64,000 nucleotides of DNA. Source: SIG603 sp044432645. GTDB lineage: Bacteria; Bacillota; Clostridia; Oscillospirales; Acutalibacteraceae. Each line of letters opens with the position of its first letter. Within the stretch, counting starts at the first letter, position 1. A program made the position numbers and the translations under genes. Positions 16,113 through 22,858 of this stretch are shown one piece after another. Under the pieces are notes generated by a model that was given only the letters and a program-made list of their open reading frames with translations, ran no database searches and was not told the origin of the DNA. The stretch is from positions 62,001 to 126,000 of the forward strand of contig JAWXUM010000002.1 in NCBI GenBank assembly GCA_044432645.1. Direction: 5' to 3'.

Positions 16113-16829
16113 ATGTCAGATATTTTACTTTATAAAACTGAAAGTTTCGAAGGTCCTATGGACTTGCTTTTAACATTAATATCCAAAAATCAGCTTGATA
16201 TTTACGACATACAAATTTCTGTTTTGCTCGAACAATATTTAATTCAAATAGAAAAAATGCAAAATTTGGATATGGAAATTTCAAGCGAATTTTTACAGAT
16301 GGCTACAAGACTTGTACAAATTAAGTCAGCTGCGCTTTTGCCAAAACATGAAGATGAACCTGACCTTAAAAAAGAACTAGAGGGTCAATTGATCGAATAT
16401 CAACAATGCAAATTAGTGGCAGCAAAACTTGCTTTAATGGTCAATTTAAATTCACTTGTTAAACCTAGCGAAAATATAAGTGTAGATCGCAAGTACAAAA
16501 GATTACACAATAAATCAGAACTTATACCAGCATATTTTTCAGCAGTTGGCAGGGGTAAAAGAATGTTACCTGTGTCAGAAGAAAAATTTTCTGGCATTGT
16601 AGCCACGAAAATAGTGTCCGTTGCCACTGGCGTGGTTTATGTTTTAAGAAAGCTTTGGAAAAAAGGCGAAAGCAGTTATAAGGATTTATTTAAGGATAAT
16701 AAAGAAAAATCCGAAAAAGTTGCCACGTTTTTAGCCTTGTTATCATTGGTGAAGTCTAAAAGAGTTAAAATAACCGATGATGATAAACTTATTCTAGTAA
16801 AAGGTGGTAGAAAAAATGCCAATAAATGA
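16113..16829 (+). CDS. scpA: Segregation and condensation protein A
   Basis: 238 aa kleisin. Typical N-terminus with FEGPMDLLLTLISKNQLDIYDI (first 30 residues; SMC neck-binding helix) and LVQIKSAALLP (~70), variable middle, and winged-helix C-terminus (~165-235; SFLALLSLVKSK-type block). It bridges the heads of the SMC dimer together with ScpB to organise the chromosome. The start lies 8 nt after the M50 stop with only a weak ribosome site, so translation is likely coupled. The scpA and scpB frames overlap by 14 nt. Confidence 0.94.
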   Translation: MSDILLYKTESFEGPMDLLLTLISKNQLDIYDIQISVLLEQYLIQIEKMQNLDMEISSEFLQMATRLVQIKSAALLPKHEDEPDLKKELEGQLIEYQQCKLVAAKLALMVNLNSLVKPSENISVDRKYKRLHNKSELIPAYFSAVGRGKRMLPVSEEKFSGIVATKIVSVATGVVYVLRKLWKKGESSYKDLFKDNKEKSEKVATFLALLSLVKSKRVKITDDDKLILVKGGRKNANK

Positions 16830-17355
16830 AAACTTAGCTAAAATAGAGGCGATTTTATTTGCTAGTGGCGAAAGTGTAGAAATTTCTAAAATTAAACAAG
16901 TTTTAAAACTTAATGAAAAAGAATTTGAAGCTTGCAAACAAAGTTTACTGGAAAAATATAGCGAGAACAGTGGAATAAAGTTTTTAGTATTGGGTGAGTG
17001 TTTGCAATTTGCATCAAACCCAAATTACATAGAGCCTGTAAGAGAAGTTATGGATTTAAAACGAAATACACCACTTTCTTCAGCAGCGATGGAAGTTTTA
17101 GCTCTTGTTGCTTACAATCAACCTGTTACAAAAGCTTTTGTTGAGCAAGTAAGAGGAGTTGACTGTTCAGGTGTTTTATCTAGTTTAAGTCAAAAAGAAC
17201 TAATTGAGGAAGCTGGCAGATTAGAACTTCCAGGTAGACCACTTTTATATAAAACAACTACCAATTTTTTAAGATGTTTTGGTATTTCAGATATTTCGCA
17301 GTTGCCTGAATTTGGTCAAAGTGAAAATGAAGAAGCTAAAAAGGACGATGAATAA
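16816..17355 (+). CDS. scpB: Segregation and condensation protein B
   Basis: 179 aa from the ATG at 16816 (MPINENLAKIEAILFASGE), with AAAGGTGG upstream; an in-frame GTG 12 nt earlier falls in that site. Two winged-helix domains; conserved blocks EAILFASGE, MEVLALVAYNQPVTKAFVEQVRGVDC and GRPLLYKTTTNFLRCFGI. Works as a dimer on ScpA in the SMC-ScpAB complex. Overlaps scpA by 14 nt, and its TAA shares a base with the next ATG. Confidence 0.95.
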   Translation: MPINENLAKIEAILFASGESVEISKIKQVLKLNEKEFEACKQSLLEKYSENSGIKFLVLGECLQFASNPNYIEPVREVMDLKRNTPLSSAAMEVLALVAYNQPVTKAFVEQVRGVDCSGVLSSLSQKELIEEAGRLELPGRPLLYKTTTNFLRCFGISDISQLPEFGQSENEEAKKDDE

Positions 17356-17987
17356 TGATTTTTCTTATAATACTAGCTTTTATTATTTTAATTACATTAA
17401 TTCCAATCACAGTTATAGTTGACTATAATAAAAAATTACAGCTTAGTATAAAATATTTGTTTTTAACTTTTGATTTAACCAAAGATAAAAAGCAAAAAGC
17501 TGTAACAAGTTCAAAGAAAACTAAAAAAGAAAAAAAACAAGAAAATACATGGATAACTAAATTAAAAGAGTTATATAAAGAAGAAGGCGCCGGTGGACTT
17601 TTAAATATAATTAAAATTTTAATGAAACCTATGTCAAAACTTGTTTATAACTTTGTAAAATGTATGCGTGTAAAAGATTTAGACATTTACTTTAAAGTAA
17701 GTGGTGACGACGCTGCGCAAACTGCTACTAATTACGGCAAAGCTTGTAGTATTATTTATCCGTTTATAAACGGTTTTTCAAGCTTAGCGCATATAAATAA
17801 ACCAAGGGTTACAGTTGACTTAGATTATAACGCTGTAGAGTCTGTAGCTATTGCAACATGTAAAATAAATTTAATTCCACTTGAAGCGCTAATTAAGATA
17901 ACCTTAGATGTTATAATTTTGGTTAAAGAATTATTGAAATTTAAAAAAGAAGAAAATAAATCGTCCCTAAAGACGAAAGGAGAATAA
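17355..17987 (+). CDS. DUF2953 family membrane protein
   Basis: 210 aa. One strongly hydrophobic N-terminal helix (residues 1-~23), a Lys-rich stretch (~43-65), a soluble portion and an amphipathic/hydrophobic C-terminal helix. The location just before ytfJ and the overall layout match the DUF2953 proteins that accompany ytfJ in sporulating Firmicutes. No catalytic motif is visible and the function is unknown; a role with YtfJ in spore formation or germination is inferred from gene order only. Starts by stop-start overlap with scpB. Confidence 0.75.
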   Translation: MIFLIILAFIILITLIPITVIVDYNKKLQLSIKYLFLTFDLTKDKKQKAVTSSKKTKKEKKQENTWITKLKELYKEEGAGGLLNIIKILMKPMSKLVYNFVKCMRVKDLDIYFKVSGDDAAQTATNYGKACSIIYPFINGFSSLAHINKPRVTVDLDYNAVESVAIATCKINLIPLEALIKITLDVIILVKELLKFKKEENKSSLKTKGE

Positions 17988-17989
17988 AA

Positions 17990-18391
17990 ATGAGTGATAA
18001 CAAAGTAAATGGATTTATGGGTACTACTTTTGATAAGTTAAAAACTATGGTAGATGTCAATACTACTATGGGTGACCCTATTACAACAGCTGACGGCACA
18101 GTAATTATTCCTGTAAACAAAGTAAGTTATGGCTTTGGTGCTGGTGGTTCAGATTTACCATCTAAAAACGCATCAGCTCTTTTCGGTGGTGGCAGTGGTG
18201 GCGCTGTTACAATAACTCCTGTTGCTTTTTTAATCGTAAAAGACGGCACTGTAAAAGTAACACAAATTGAGCCTTTCACTAGTCCTTTAGATAGAGCTAT
18301 TCAAACTGCACCAGATGTAGTTGATAAAATTTCAAGTATTGCTGAAAATTTTAAAAGTGGCTTAGATAGCAAAAAACAAGACAAGGAATAA
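17990..18391 (+). CDS. ytfJ: GerW/YtfJ family sporulation protein
   Basis: 133 aa. Characteristic core GDPITTADGTVIIPVNKVSYGFGAGG, a Gly-rich segment (FGGGSGGAVTITPVAFLIVKDG) and the ending around SPLDRAIQTAPDVVDKI. In Bacillus YtfJ is made in the forespore and is needed for normal germination in some species. Has a strong AAAGGAG site and sits 2 nt after the DUF2953 stop. Its presence suggests sporulation ancestry but does not prove that the organism makes spores. Confidence 0.9.
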   Translation: MSDNKVNGFMGTTFDKLKTMVDVNTTMGDPITTADGTVIIPVNKVSYGFGAGGSDLPSKNASALFGGGSGGAVTITPVAFLIVKDGTVKVTQIEPFTSPLDRAIQTAPDVVDKISSIAENFKSGLDSKKQDKE

Positions 18392-18433
18392 AACACCTTA
18401 AATTAGCATAATAATACCGTGGTAGGTGATGTT

Positions 18434-19480
18434 ATGTTTAAAAGATTTATTGTAATTTTTTGCGTGGCAGCTTTTGCTGTCAATTTATGTGTTAATGCAA
18501 GTGCATTAAGTGTAAGTGCTAGTTCGGCTATATTGCTGGATGCTAATTCTGGCGAAATTTTGTATGAAAGCAATGCCTATGAACAACTTTCTATGGCAAG
18601 CACAACAAAGATAATGACTGCGCTTTTAACAACTGAATATATACAAACAAATGGCGACCAAACTGTAGAAATAACTGAAGAAATGGTGCTTGTTGAAGGT
18701 TCTTCGATGGGCTTAAAACAAGGCGATAAAATAAGTTTGTCAGTTTTAGTAGTTGGAATGCTTTTGCCGTCTGGTAACGATGCTGCAACCTCTGCGGCGA
18801 TTTATATTGGTGGAAGTTTAGAAAATTTTGCTGTTATCATGAATGAAAAAGCCACAGAAATTGGCATGACAAACACAAATTTTGTAACGCCGTCAGGGCT
18901 TGATGACGACAACCATTACACTACTGCATATGATATGGCTGTTTTGACTGCGTACTCGGTAAATAACGAAGATTTTAGTCTTGTATTTTCTTCATATCAA
19001 ATGACTGTCAGCTATTTTTCTGCTGAAAGTCAAAGTAATATAGCAGTAACTTATACAAATCATAATCAGCTTTTAGAAAGTTATGAATTCTGCACTGGTG
19101 GAAAAACTGGCTATACTTCAAAATCTGGCAGATGTTTAGTAACTACAGCAGAAAAAGATGGTTGTTCTTTGGTAGCCGTTACATTAAATGACCCAAACGA
19201 TTGGGAAGACCATGTGACTTTAATGGAATATGGTTTTAGCTTAATAAAAGAATTTGTTTTTATGTCATATGAACTTGAAATTCCTAAAGCCGAAGGTGGC
19301 GAAATGAGAATTTTGATATTTGATAAAACAATAAAATACATCACTGCTAGTGATATTCAAAGAGTGGTGTGTTTGCCAAGGTTTATTTATGCAGAAAATT
19401 TAAACTATGGTGATGAAATAGGAACAGTAAAATATTATATAGATGGAGAGCTTTTAGGGCAGTATCCAATTATATATTGA
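18434..19480 (+). CDS. D-alanyl-D-alanine carboxypeptidase (peptidase S11, DacF/DacB type)
   Basis: 348 aa from the ATG at 18434 (MFKRFIVIFCVAAFAVNLC), giving a clear signal peptide cleaved near NASA; an in-frame GTG 5 codons upstream is inside the GGTAGGTGAT region and unlikely. Penicillin-binding triad: SxxK in ASTTKIM (~52-55), SGN in LPSGNDAAT (~110) and KTG in GGKTGYTSKSG (~217). It trims pentapeptides in the cell wall. A short C-terminal beta domain follows. It lies downstream of ytfJ and upstream of rluB, as dacF often lies near spore genes. Confidence 0.93.
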   Translation: MFKRFIVIFCVAAFAVNLCVNASALSVSASSAILLDANSGEILYESNAYEQLSMASTTKIMTALLTTEYIQTNGDQTVEITEEMVLVEGSSMGLKQGDKISLSVLVVGMLLPSGNDAATSAAIYIGGSLENFAVIMNEKATEIGMTNTNFVTPSGLDDDNHYTTAYDMAVLTAYSVNNEDFSLVFSSYQMTVSYFSAESQSNIAVTYTNHNQLLESYEFCTGGKTGYTSKSGRCLVTTAEKDGCSLVAVTLNDPNDWEDHVTLMEYGFSLIKEFVFMSYELEIPKAEGGEMRILIFDKTIKYITASDIQRVVCLPRFIYAENLNYGDEIGTVKYYIDGELLGQYPIIY

Positions 19481-19495
19481 AAATAAGGAGATAAA

Positions 19496-20317
19496 ATGGC
19501 AAGAGATACTAGACTTCAAAAATTCATGGCAGACGCTGGCATAGCCTCAAGGCGTAAGTCAGAGGAATATATTAAAAAAGGTAAAGTTAAAGTTAACGGA
19601 AGAGTAGCGCAAATTGGCGATAAAGTTGACGTTAAAAAAGATTTAGTAACAGTAGATGGAAAAGAAATTTCTGTTTCTAATAAAAAATATTATGTTATGG
19701 TTAACAAACCAAGGGGCTATGTTACAACTATGAGCGACGAGTTCGAGCGTAAATGCGTGGCACAGCTTGTAAGCGACATTCCAGCAAGACTGTATCCAAT
19801 TGGCAGACTTGACAAAGACTCAGAGGGACTTTTATTTATGACAAATGACGGAGCGTTTGCAAATACTGTTTCACATCCGTCAGGTCATGTTTCTAAACTT
19901 TATAGAGTTACAGTAAGACCAGCTGCTAAAGAGGAGCAAATCACAAAAATGGCTGTTGGTGTTGAGATTGATGGCAAAAAAACAGAGCCTTGCAACATAA
20001 GAGTTGTAACAGAAGAAAAAGAAAGAACTGTTATGGAAATTGTGTTAAACGAGGGAAGAAATAGACAAATCAGAAAAATGTGCGAATCTGTTGGCTTAGA
20101 AGTTGCAAGACTTAAAAGAGTAGCAATTGGACCTGTTAAGCTAGGAATGGTGCAACCAGGAGATTATAGAGATTTAACTCCTGACGAAATTAGAAGAATA
20201 AGAGTTGCATCTGAAAAAACCAAAGGGGGTAAACTGAAAGATGATACAAATATTACCACTTCAAGAAAAAACCAAAGAGTTAGAGCTACTGCAAAGCCAC
20301 GAAATAAAAGGAGATAG
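19496..20317 (+). CDS. rluB: 23S rRNA pseudouridine synthase RluB-type
   Basis: 273 aa. S4 RNA-binding domain (1-~60; RLQKFMADAGIASRRKSEEYI), then RsuA-family catalytic domain with the active Asp in YPIGRLDKDSEGLLFMTND (~101-120) and NEGRNRQIRKMCE (~183-195). It makes a pseudouridine in 23S rRNA (position 2605 for the E. coli homologue). The last ~35 residues are basic and disordered (TTSRKNQRVRATAKPRNKRR), and their codons overlap the next gene by 77 nt. AAGGAG ribosome site. Confidence 0.93.
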   Translation: MARDTRLQKFMADAGIASRRKSEEYIKKGKVKVNGRVAQIGDKVDVKKDLVTVDGKEISVSNKKYYVMVNKPRGYVTTMSDEFERKCVAQLVSDIPARLYPIGRLDKDSEGLLFMTNDGAFANTVSHPSGHVSKLYRVTVRPAAKEEQITKMAVGVEIDGKKTEPCNIRVVTEEKERTVMEIVLNEGRNRQIRKMCESVGLEVARLKRVAIGPVKLGMVQPGDYRDLTPDEIRRIRVASEKTKGGKLKDDTNITTSRKNQRVRATAKPRNKRR

Positions 20318-20621
20318 AGTTCTTTTAATGGAAGACGGCAGTAAAGAAATCGGTTGGGTTTCTTTAAAGGTTGAGGATGAAAATTTATACATTATCAAAA
20401 TAGAGTTAAATACTAAATGTGATTTTGAAAATTTAGATATGGAACAAAGTTTTTACGTCGACACGTTAATGCGTTCTGCTGCTTCTTATGGCGAAGTTCA
20501 CGGTGCAAGAAAAATCTATACAGTGGACAGCCTTTACAATAGCTTTTTAATAAAAAAAGGTTTTCAAATAGTAGACGGTGTAGCTTTTACTCCAATGTCT
20601 ACAATAGTACATTACGAATAA
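20241..20621 (+). CDS. GNAT-like acetyltransferase-fold protein overlapping rluB
   Basis: 126 aa in a different frame from rluB, overlapping its last 77 nt. Reads as a compact GNAT-like fold: an N-terminal strand pair (RVLLMEDGSKEIGWVSLKVEDENLYI), a helix (~68-82) and FLIKKGFQIVDGVAFTPMSTIVHYE at the end. The classic acetyl-CoA P-loop (RxxGxG/A) is not obvious, so activity is uncertain. Start ATG at 20241 is preceded by AAAGGGGG about 11 nt upstream; the only other in-frame Met (20328) follows rluB's stop but would remove predicted core strands. It is the last gene before a terminator. Confidence 0.65.
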   Translation: MIQILPLQEKTKELELLQSHEIKGDRVLLMEDGSKEIGWVSLKVEDENLYIIKIELNTKCDFENLDMEQSFYVDTLMRSAASYGEVHGARKIYTVDSLYNSFLIKKGFQIVDGVAFTPMSTIVHYE

Positions 20622-20630
20622 AAATTCTAC

Positions 20631-20657
20631 GCTACAAACTAACTTTTTGTTTGTAGC
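20631..20657 (+). other. Stem-loop without T-tract after the GNAT-like gene
   Basis: GCTACAAAC (20631-20639) / GTTTGTAGC (20649-20657), 9-bp perfect stem, 9-nt loop. Not followed by T-run; possibly a 3'-end stabiliser of the operon. Confidence 0.5.
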
Positions 20658-20703
20658 AACTGCTGTTTGCGCCTGAAAAACAATATAAACATGAACAAAT
20701 AAT

Positions 20704-20757
20704 AAAAAAAGCAAGAAAAAGTTACAAAACAGTTACCTTTTCTTGCTTTTGTTTTTG
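20704..20757 (+). terminator. Terminator ahead of yicC
   Basis: Long stem AAAGCAAGAAAAaG... / ...CCTTTTCTTGCTTT enclosing GTTAC/GTTAC-type loop, followed by TGTTTTTGG. It ends the M50-to-GNAT-like transcript. Confidence 0.75.
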
Positions 20758-20763
20758 GTTATG

Positions 20764-20772
20764 TGTTATAAT
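20764..20772 (+). promoter_or_regulatory. Extended -10 promoter of the yicC cluster
   Basis: TGTTATAAT with TATAAT at 20767-20772; a TTGCTT 18 nt upstream within the terminator arm may serve as -35. Confidence 0.5.
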
Positions 20773-20816
20773 ATAATTGAGATAAATATTACATTTAATA
20801 GAAATGAGATGATAAC

Positions 20817-21695
20817 TTGCTAAAAAGCATGACAGGCTTTGGCCGTAGTGAAGCTAACGTAAACGGTAGACATATAATTGTCGAGATAAAATCCGTTAAT
20901 CATAAATATTTTGAATTTTCTAGTAGAATTTCAAGAGGGTTTAACTTTTTAGAAGATAAACTTAAAACTTATGTACAAACAAAAATTTCTCGTGGCAAGG
21001 TTGATATGTACGTTCATATTGAAAATCTTGAAGACGAAAATGTTGAAGTTATGGTAAATCATTCAGTAGTTGCTGGTTATGTTAACGCATATAAAGAAAT
21101 TGCTGATAGATATGGCATTAATTCACCTATAACACTTGATTTAATCGGTAGAAATAACGACGCTTTTTCTATTCACAGAAAACCAGAGGATGAAGATGTA
21201 GTTTTTGAAGCTGTAAAATCTGTACTAGAACCAGCGATAGAGTCATTTATAAAAATGCGTGAAGTTGAGGGGCAAAAACTATTTGACGACATCATGCAAA
21301 GGGCAGACAACATCATAAATATGGTTGAACAAGTTGAAACTTTATCGCCACTAACAGTAAGCGATTATAGACTTAAACTTGAAACAAAAATCAAAGAACT
21401 TTTAGAAGACAGAAATATCGAAGAACAAAGACTTTTAACTGAATGTGCGATTTTTGCCGATAAAGTTGCTGTAGCAGAAGAAACTGTAAGACTTAGAAGT
21501 CATATCGATCAGTTTAAAAAATTTGCTAGTGCTAAAAATGCTATAGGCAGAAAAATGGATTTCTTAGTTCAAGAGGTAAACCGTGAGGTAAATACAATTG
21601 GCTCAAAAGCAAGCGATGCAAAAATTGCGTATTTAGTAGTAGATATGAAGTCAGAAGTTGAAAAAATTAGAGAACAAATTCAAAATATAGAGTAA
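20817..21695 (+). CDS. YicC family endoribonuclease-like protein
   Basis: 292 aa. Begins MLKSMTGFGRSE with TTG as initiation codon; family members typically start MxxSMTGFGR, so TTG at 20817 is preferred over the ATG four codons later. Conserved VEIKSVNHKYFE near the N-terminus, and the C-terminal NTIGSKASDAKIAYLVVDMKSEVEKIREQIQNIE block characteristic of YicC/YloC. E. coli YicC has been shown to cleave RNA. First gene of the large housekeeping cluster, upstream of remA-gmk-rpoZ, as in most Firmicutes. Confidence 0.93.
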   Translation: MLKSMTGFGRSEANVNGRHIIVEIKSVNHKYFEFSSRISRGFNFLEDKLKTYVQTKISRGKVDMYVHIENLEDENVEVMVNHSVVAGYVNAYKEIADRYGINSPITLDLIGRNNDAFSIHRKPEDEDVVFEAVKSVLEPAIESFIKMREVEGQKLFDDIMQRADNIINMVEQVETLSPLTVSDYRLKLETKIKELLEDRNIEEQRLLTECAIFADKVAVAEETVRLRSHIDQFKKFASAKNAIGRKMDFLVQEVNREVNTIGSKASDAKIAYLVVDMKSEVEKIREQIQNIE

Positions 21696-21783
21696 GAGCA
21701 AATTAAAAAAGTAATTGAAAGGCATGAAGCCGTGCTATAAACTAATTGTTTAAGTTGGTTAACGGCAAACATGACGCAGTAAT

Positions 21784-22047
21784 ATGAAACTTATTAGTAT
21801 AGGATTTGGAAATATGGTTTCAGCCGATAAAATTGTGTCTATCGTAAGTCCTGAGTCAGCTCCGATAAAAAGAATAATTCAAGAGGCAAAGGACAAAGCT
21901 TGTATTATAGACGCAAGCCAAGGCAGAAAAACAAAAGCAGTAATAATTACCGATAGCGACCATGTTATTTTATCAGCTTTAACACCTGAAAAAATAGTGC
22001 TTAGAATGGAAAATGAAGACGAAGAAAAAGAGGAAGACAATGAATAA
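21784..22047 (+). CDS. remA: Extracellular matrix regulator RemA family (DUF370)
   Basis: 87 aa. Core MKLISIGFGNMVSADKIVSIVSPESAPIKR and DASQGRKTKAVIITDSDHVILSALTPEKI match RemA/DUF370, a DNA-binding protein activating matrix and osmoprotection genes in Bacillus. The C-terminal tail is very acidic (EDEEKEEDNE). It is preceded by an 88-nt gap from yicC with no evident Shine-Dalgarno before the ATG. The end overlaps gmk by 8 nt. Position between yicC and gmk is conserved. Confidence 0.93.
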   Translation: MKLISIGFGNMVSADKIVSIVSPESAPIKRIIQEAKDKACIIDASQGRKTKAVIITDSDHVILSALTPEKIVLRMENEDEEKEEDNE

Positions 22048-22615
22048 AGGTTTATTAATAGTTATTTCTTCACCATCAGGTGGTGGAAAAGGAACAATTT
22101 TAGCAGAGTTTTTTAAAGAATGTCCAAACGCTAAATTGTCAGTTTCTGTAACTACTAGAAACCCACGTCCGGGTGAAATTGACAAAGTTCATTATCATTT
22201 TAAAACAAAACAAGAGTTTGAAAAGTTAATTCAAAGTGAAAAAATGCTTGAATACGCAACTTATTGCGATAATTATTACGGCACTTTAAAAGATGTAGTA
22301 GACGAGTCACTTGAAAACGGAATAGATATTGTGCTTGAAATTGAAGTGCAAGGAGGGGCACAAGTTAAAACACTTGCTCCAAATTGCGTAAGTGTTTTTA
22401 TAGCGCCACCGTCTTTAGAGGTTTTAGAACAAAGGCTTAGAGGACGTGGTACTGAAAACGAAGATACAATACAAAAACGTTTAAACACAGCTAAACAAGA
22501 AATGGAAACCGTAAAAGATTACGACTATCTAGTTATCAATAACACTGTAAAAGATGCAGTAGAAGAGATAAAAGCGATAGTAAAAGCTGAAAAATTAAAA
22601 ACAAACCGCCTGTAA
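22040..22615 (+). CDS. gmk: Guanylate kinase
   Basis: 191 aa from the ATG at 22040 (MNKGLLIVISSPSGGGKGTI), preceded by AGAGGA inside remA. P-loop SGGGKGT at ~12-18, SVTTRNPRPGEIDKVHYHF (GMP-binding region) at ~38-56, and IVLEIEVQGGAQVK at ~94-107. Phosphorylates GMP to GDP. The P-loop has three glycines in GGGKG, as in Clostridia. Standard neighbour of rpoZ. Confidence 0.97.
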   Translation: MNKGLLIVISSPSGGGKGTILAEFFKECPNAKLSVSVTTRNPRPGEIDKVHYHFKTKQEFEKLIQSEKMLEYATYCDNYYGTLKDVVDESLENGIDIVLEIEVQGGAQVKTLAPNCVSVFIAPPSLEVLEQRLRGRGTENEDTIQKRLNTAKQEMETVKDYDYLVINNTVKDAVEEIKAIVKAEKLKTNRL

Positions 22616-22634
22616 CATATTAAGGAGAAAATTT

Positions 22635-22841
22635 ATGTTAAAACCATCAGAAAATATTATCAAAACACCTCATAACAGCCACTATTCACTAGTTGTTGCA
22701 GTTGCAAAACGTGCAAGAATTATAACAGATGAATGCGAAGCAAATGGCGAAATGTTAATAGATAAACCAGTAGATTTAGCTGTAAAAGAATTTGTAAAAG
22801 GTAAATTTACTATTGTAGAGCCAAACCCATACGATTATTAA
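22635..22841 (+). CDS. rpoZ: RNA polymerase omega subunit
   Basis: 68 aa, the short Gram-positive form. NSHYSLVVAVAKRARIITDE matches the conserved omega helix, followed by KPVDLAVKEFVKGKF. Stabilises beta' during polymerase assembly. AAGGAG site, between gmk and priA as usual. Confidence 0.94.
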   Translation: MLKPSENIIKTPHNSHYSLVVAVAKRARIITDECEANGEMLIDKPVDLAVKEFVKGKFTIVEPNPYDY

Positions 22842-22858
22842 TTGTAGGAGAGATTAAT

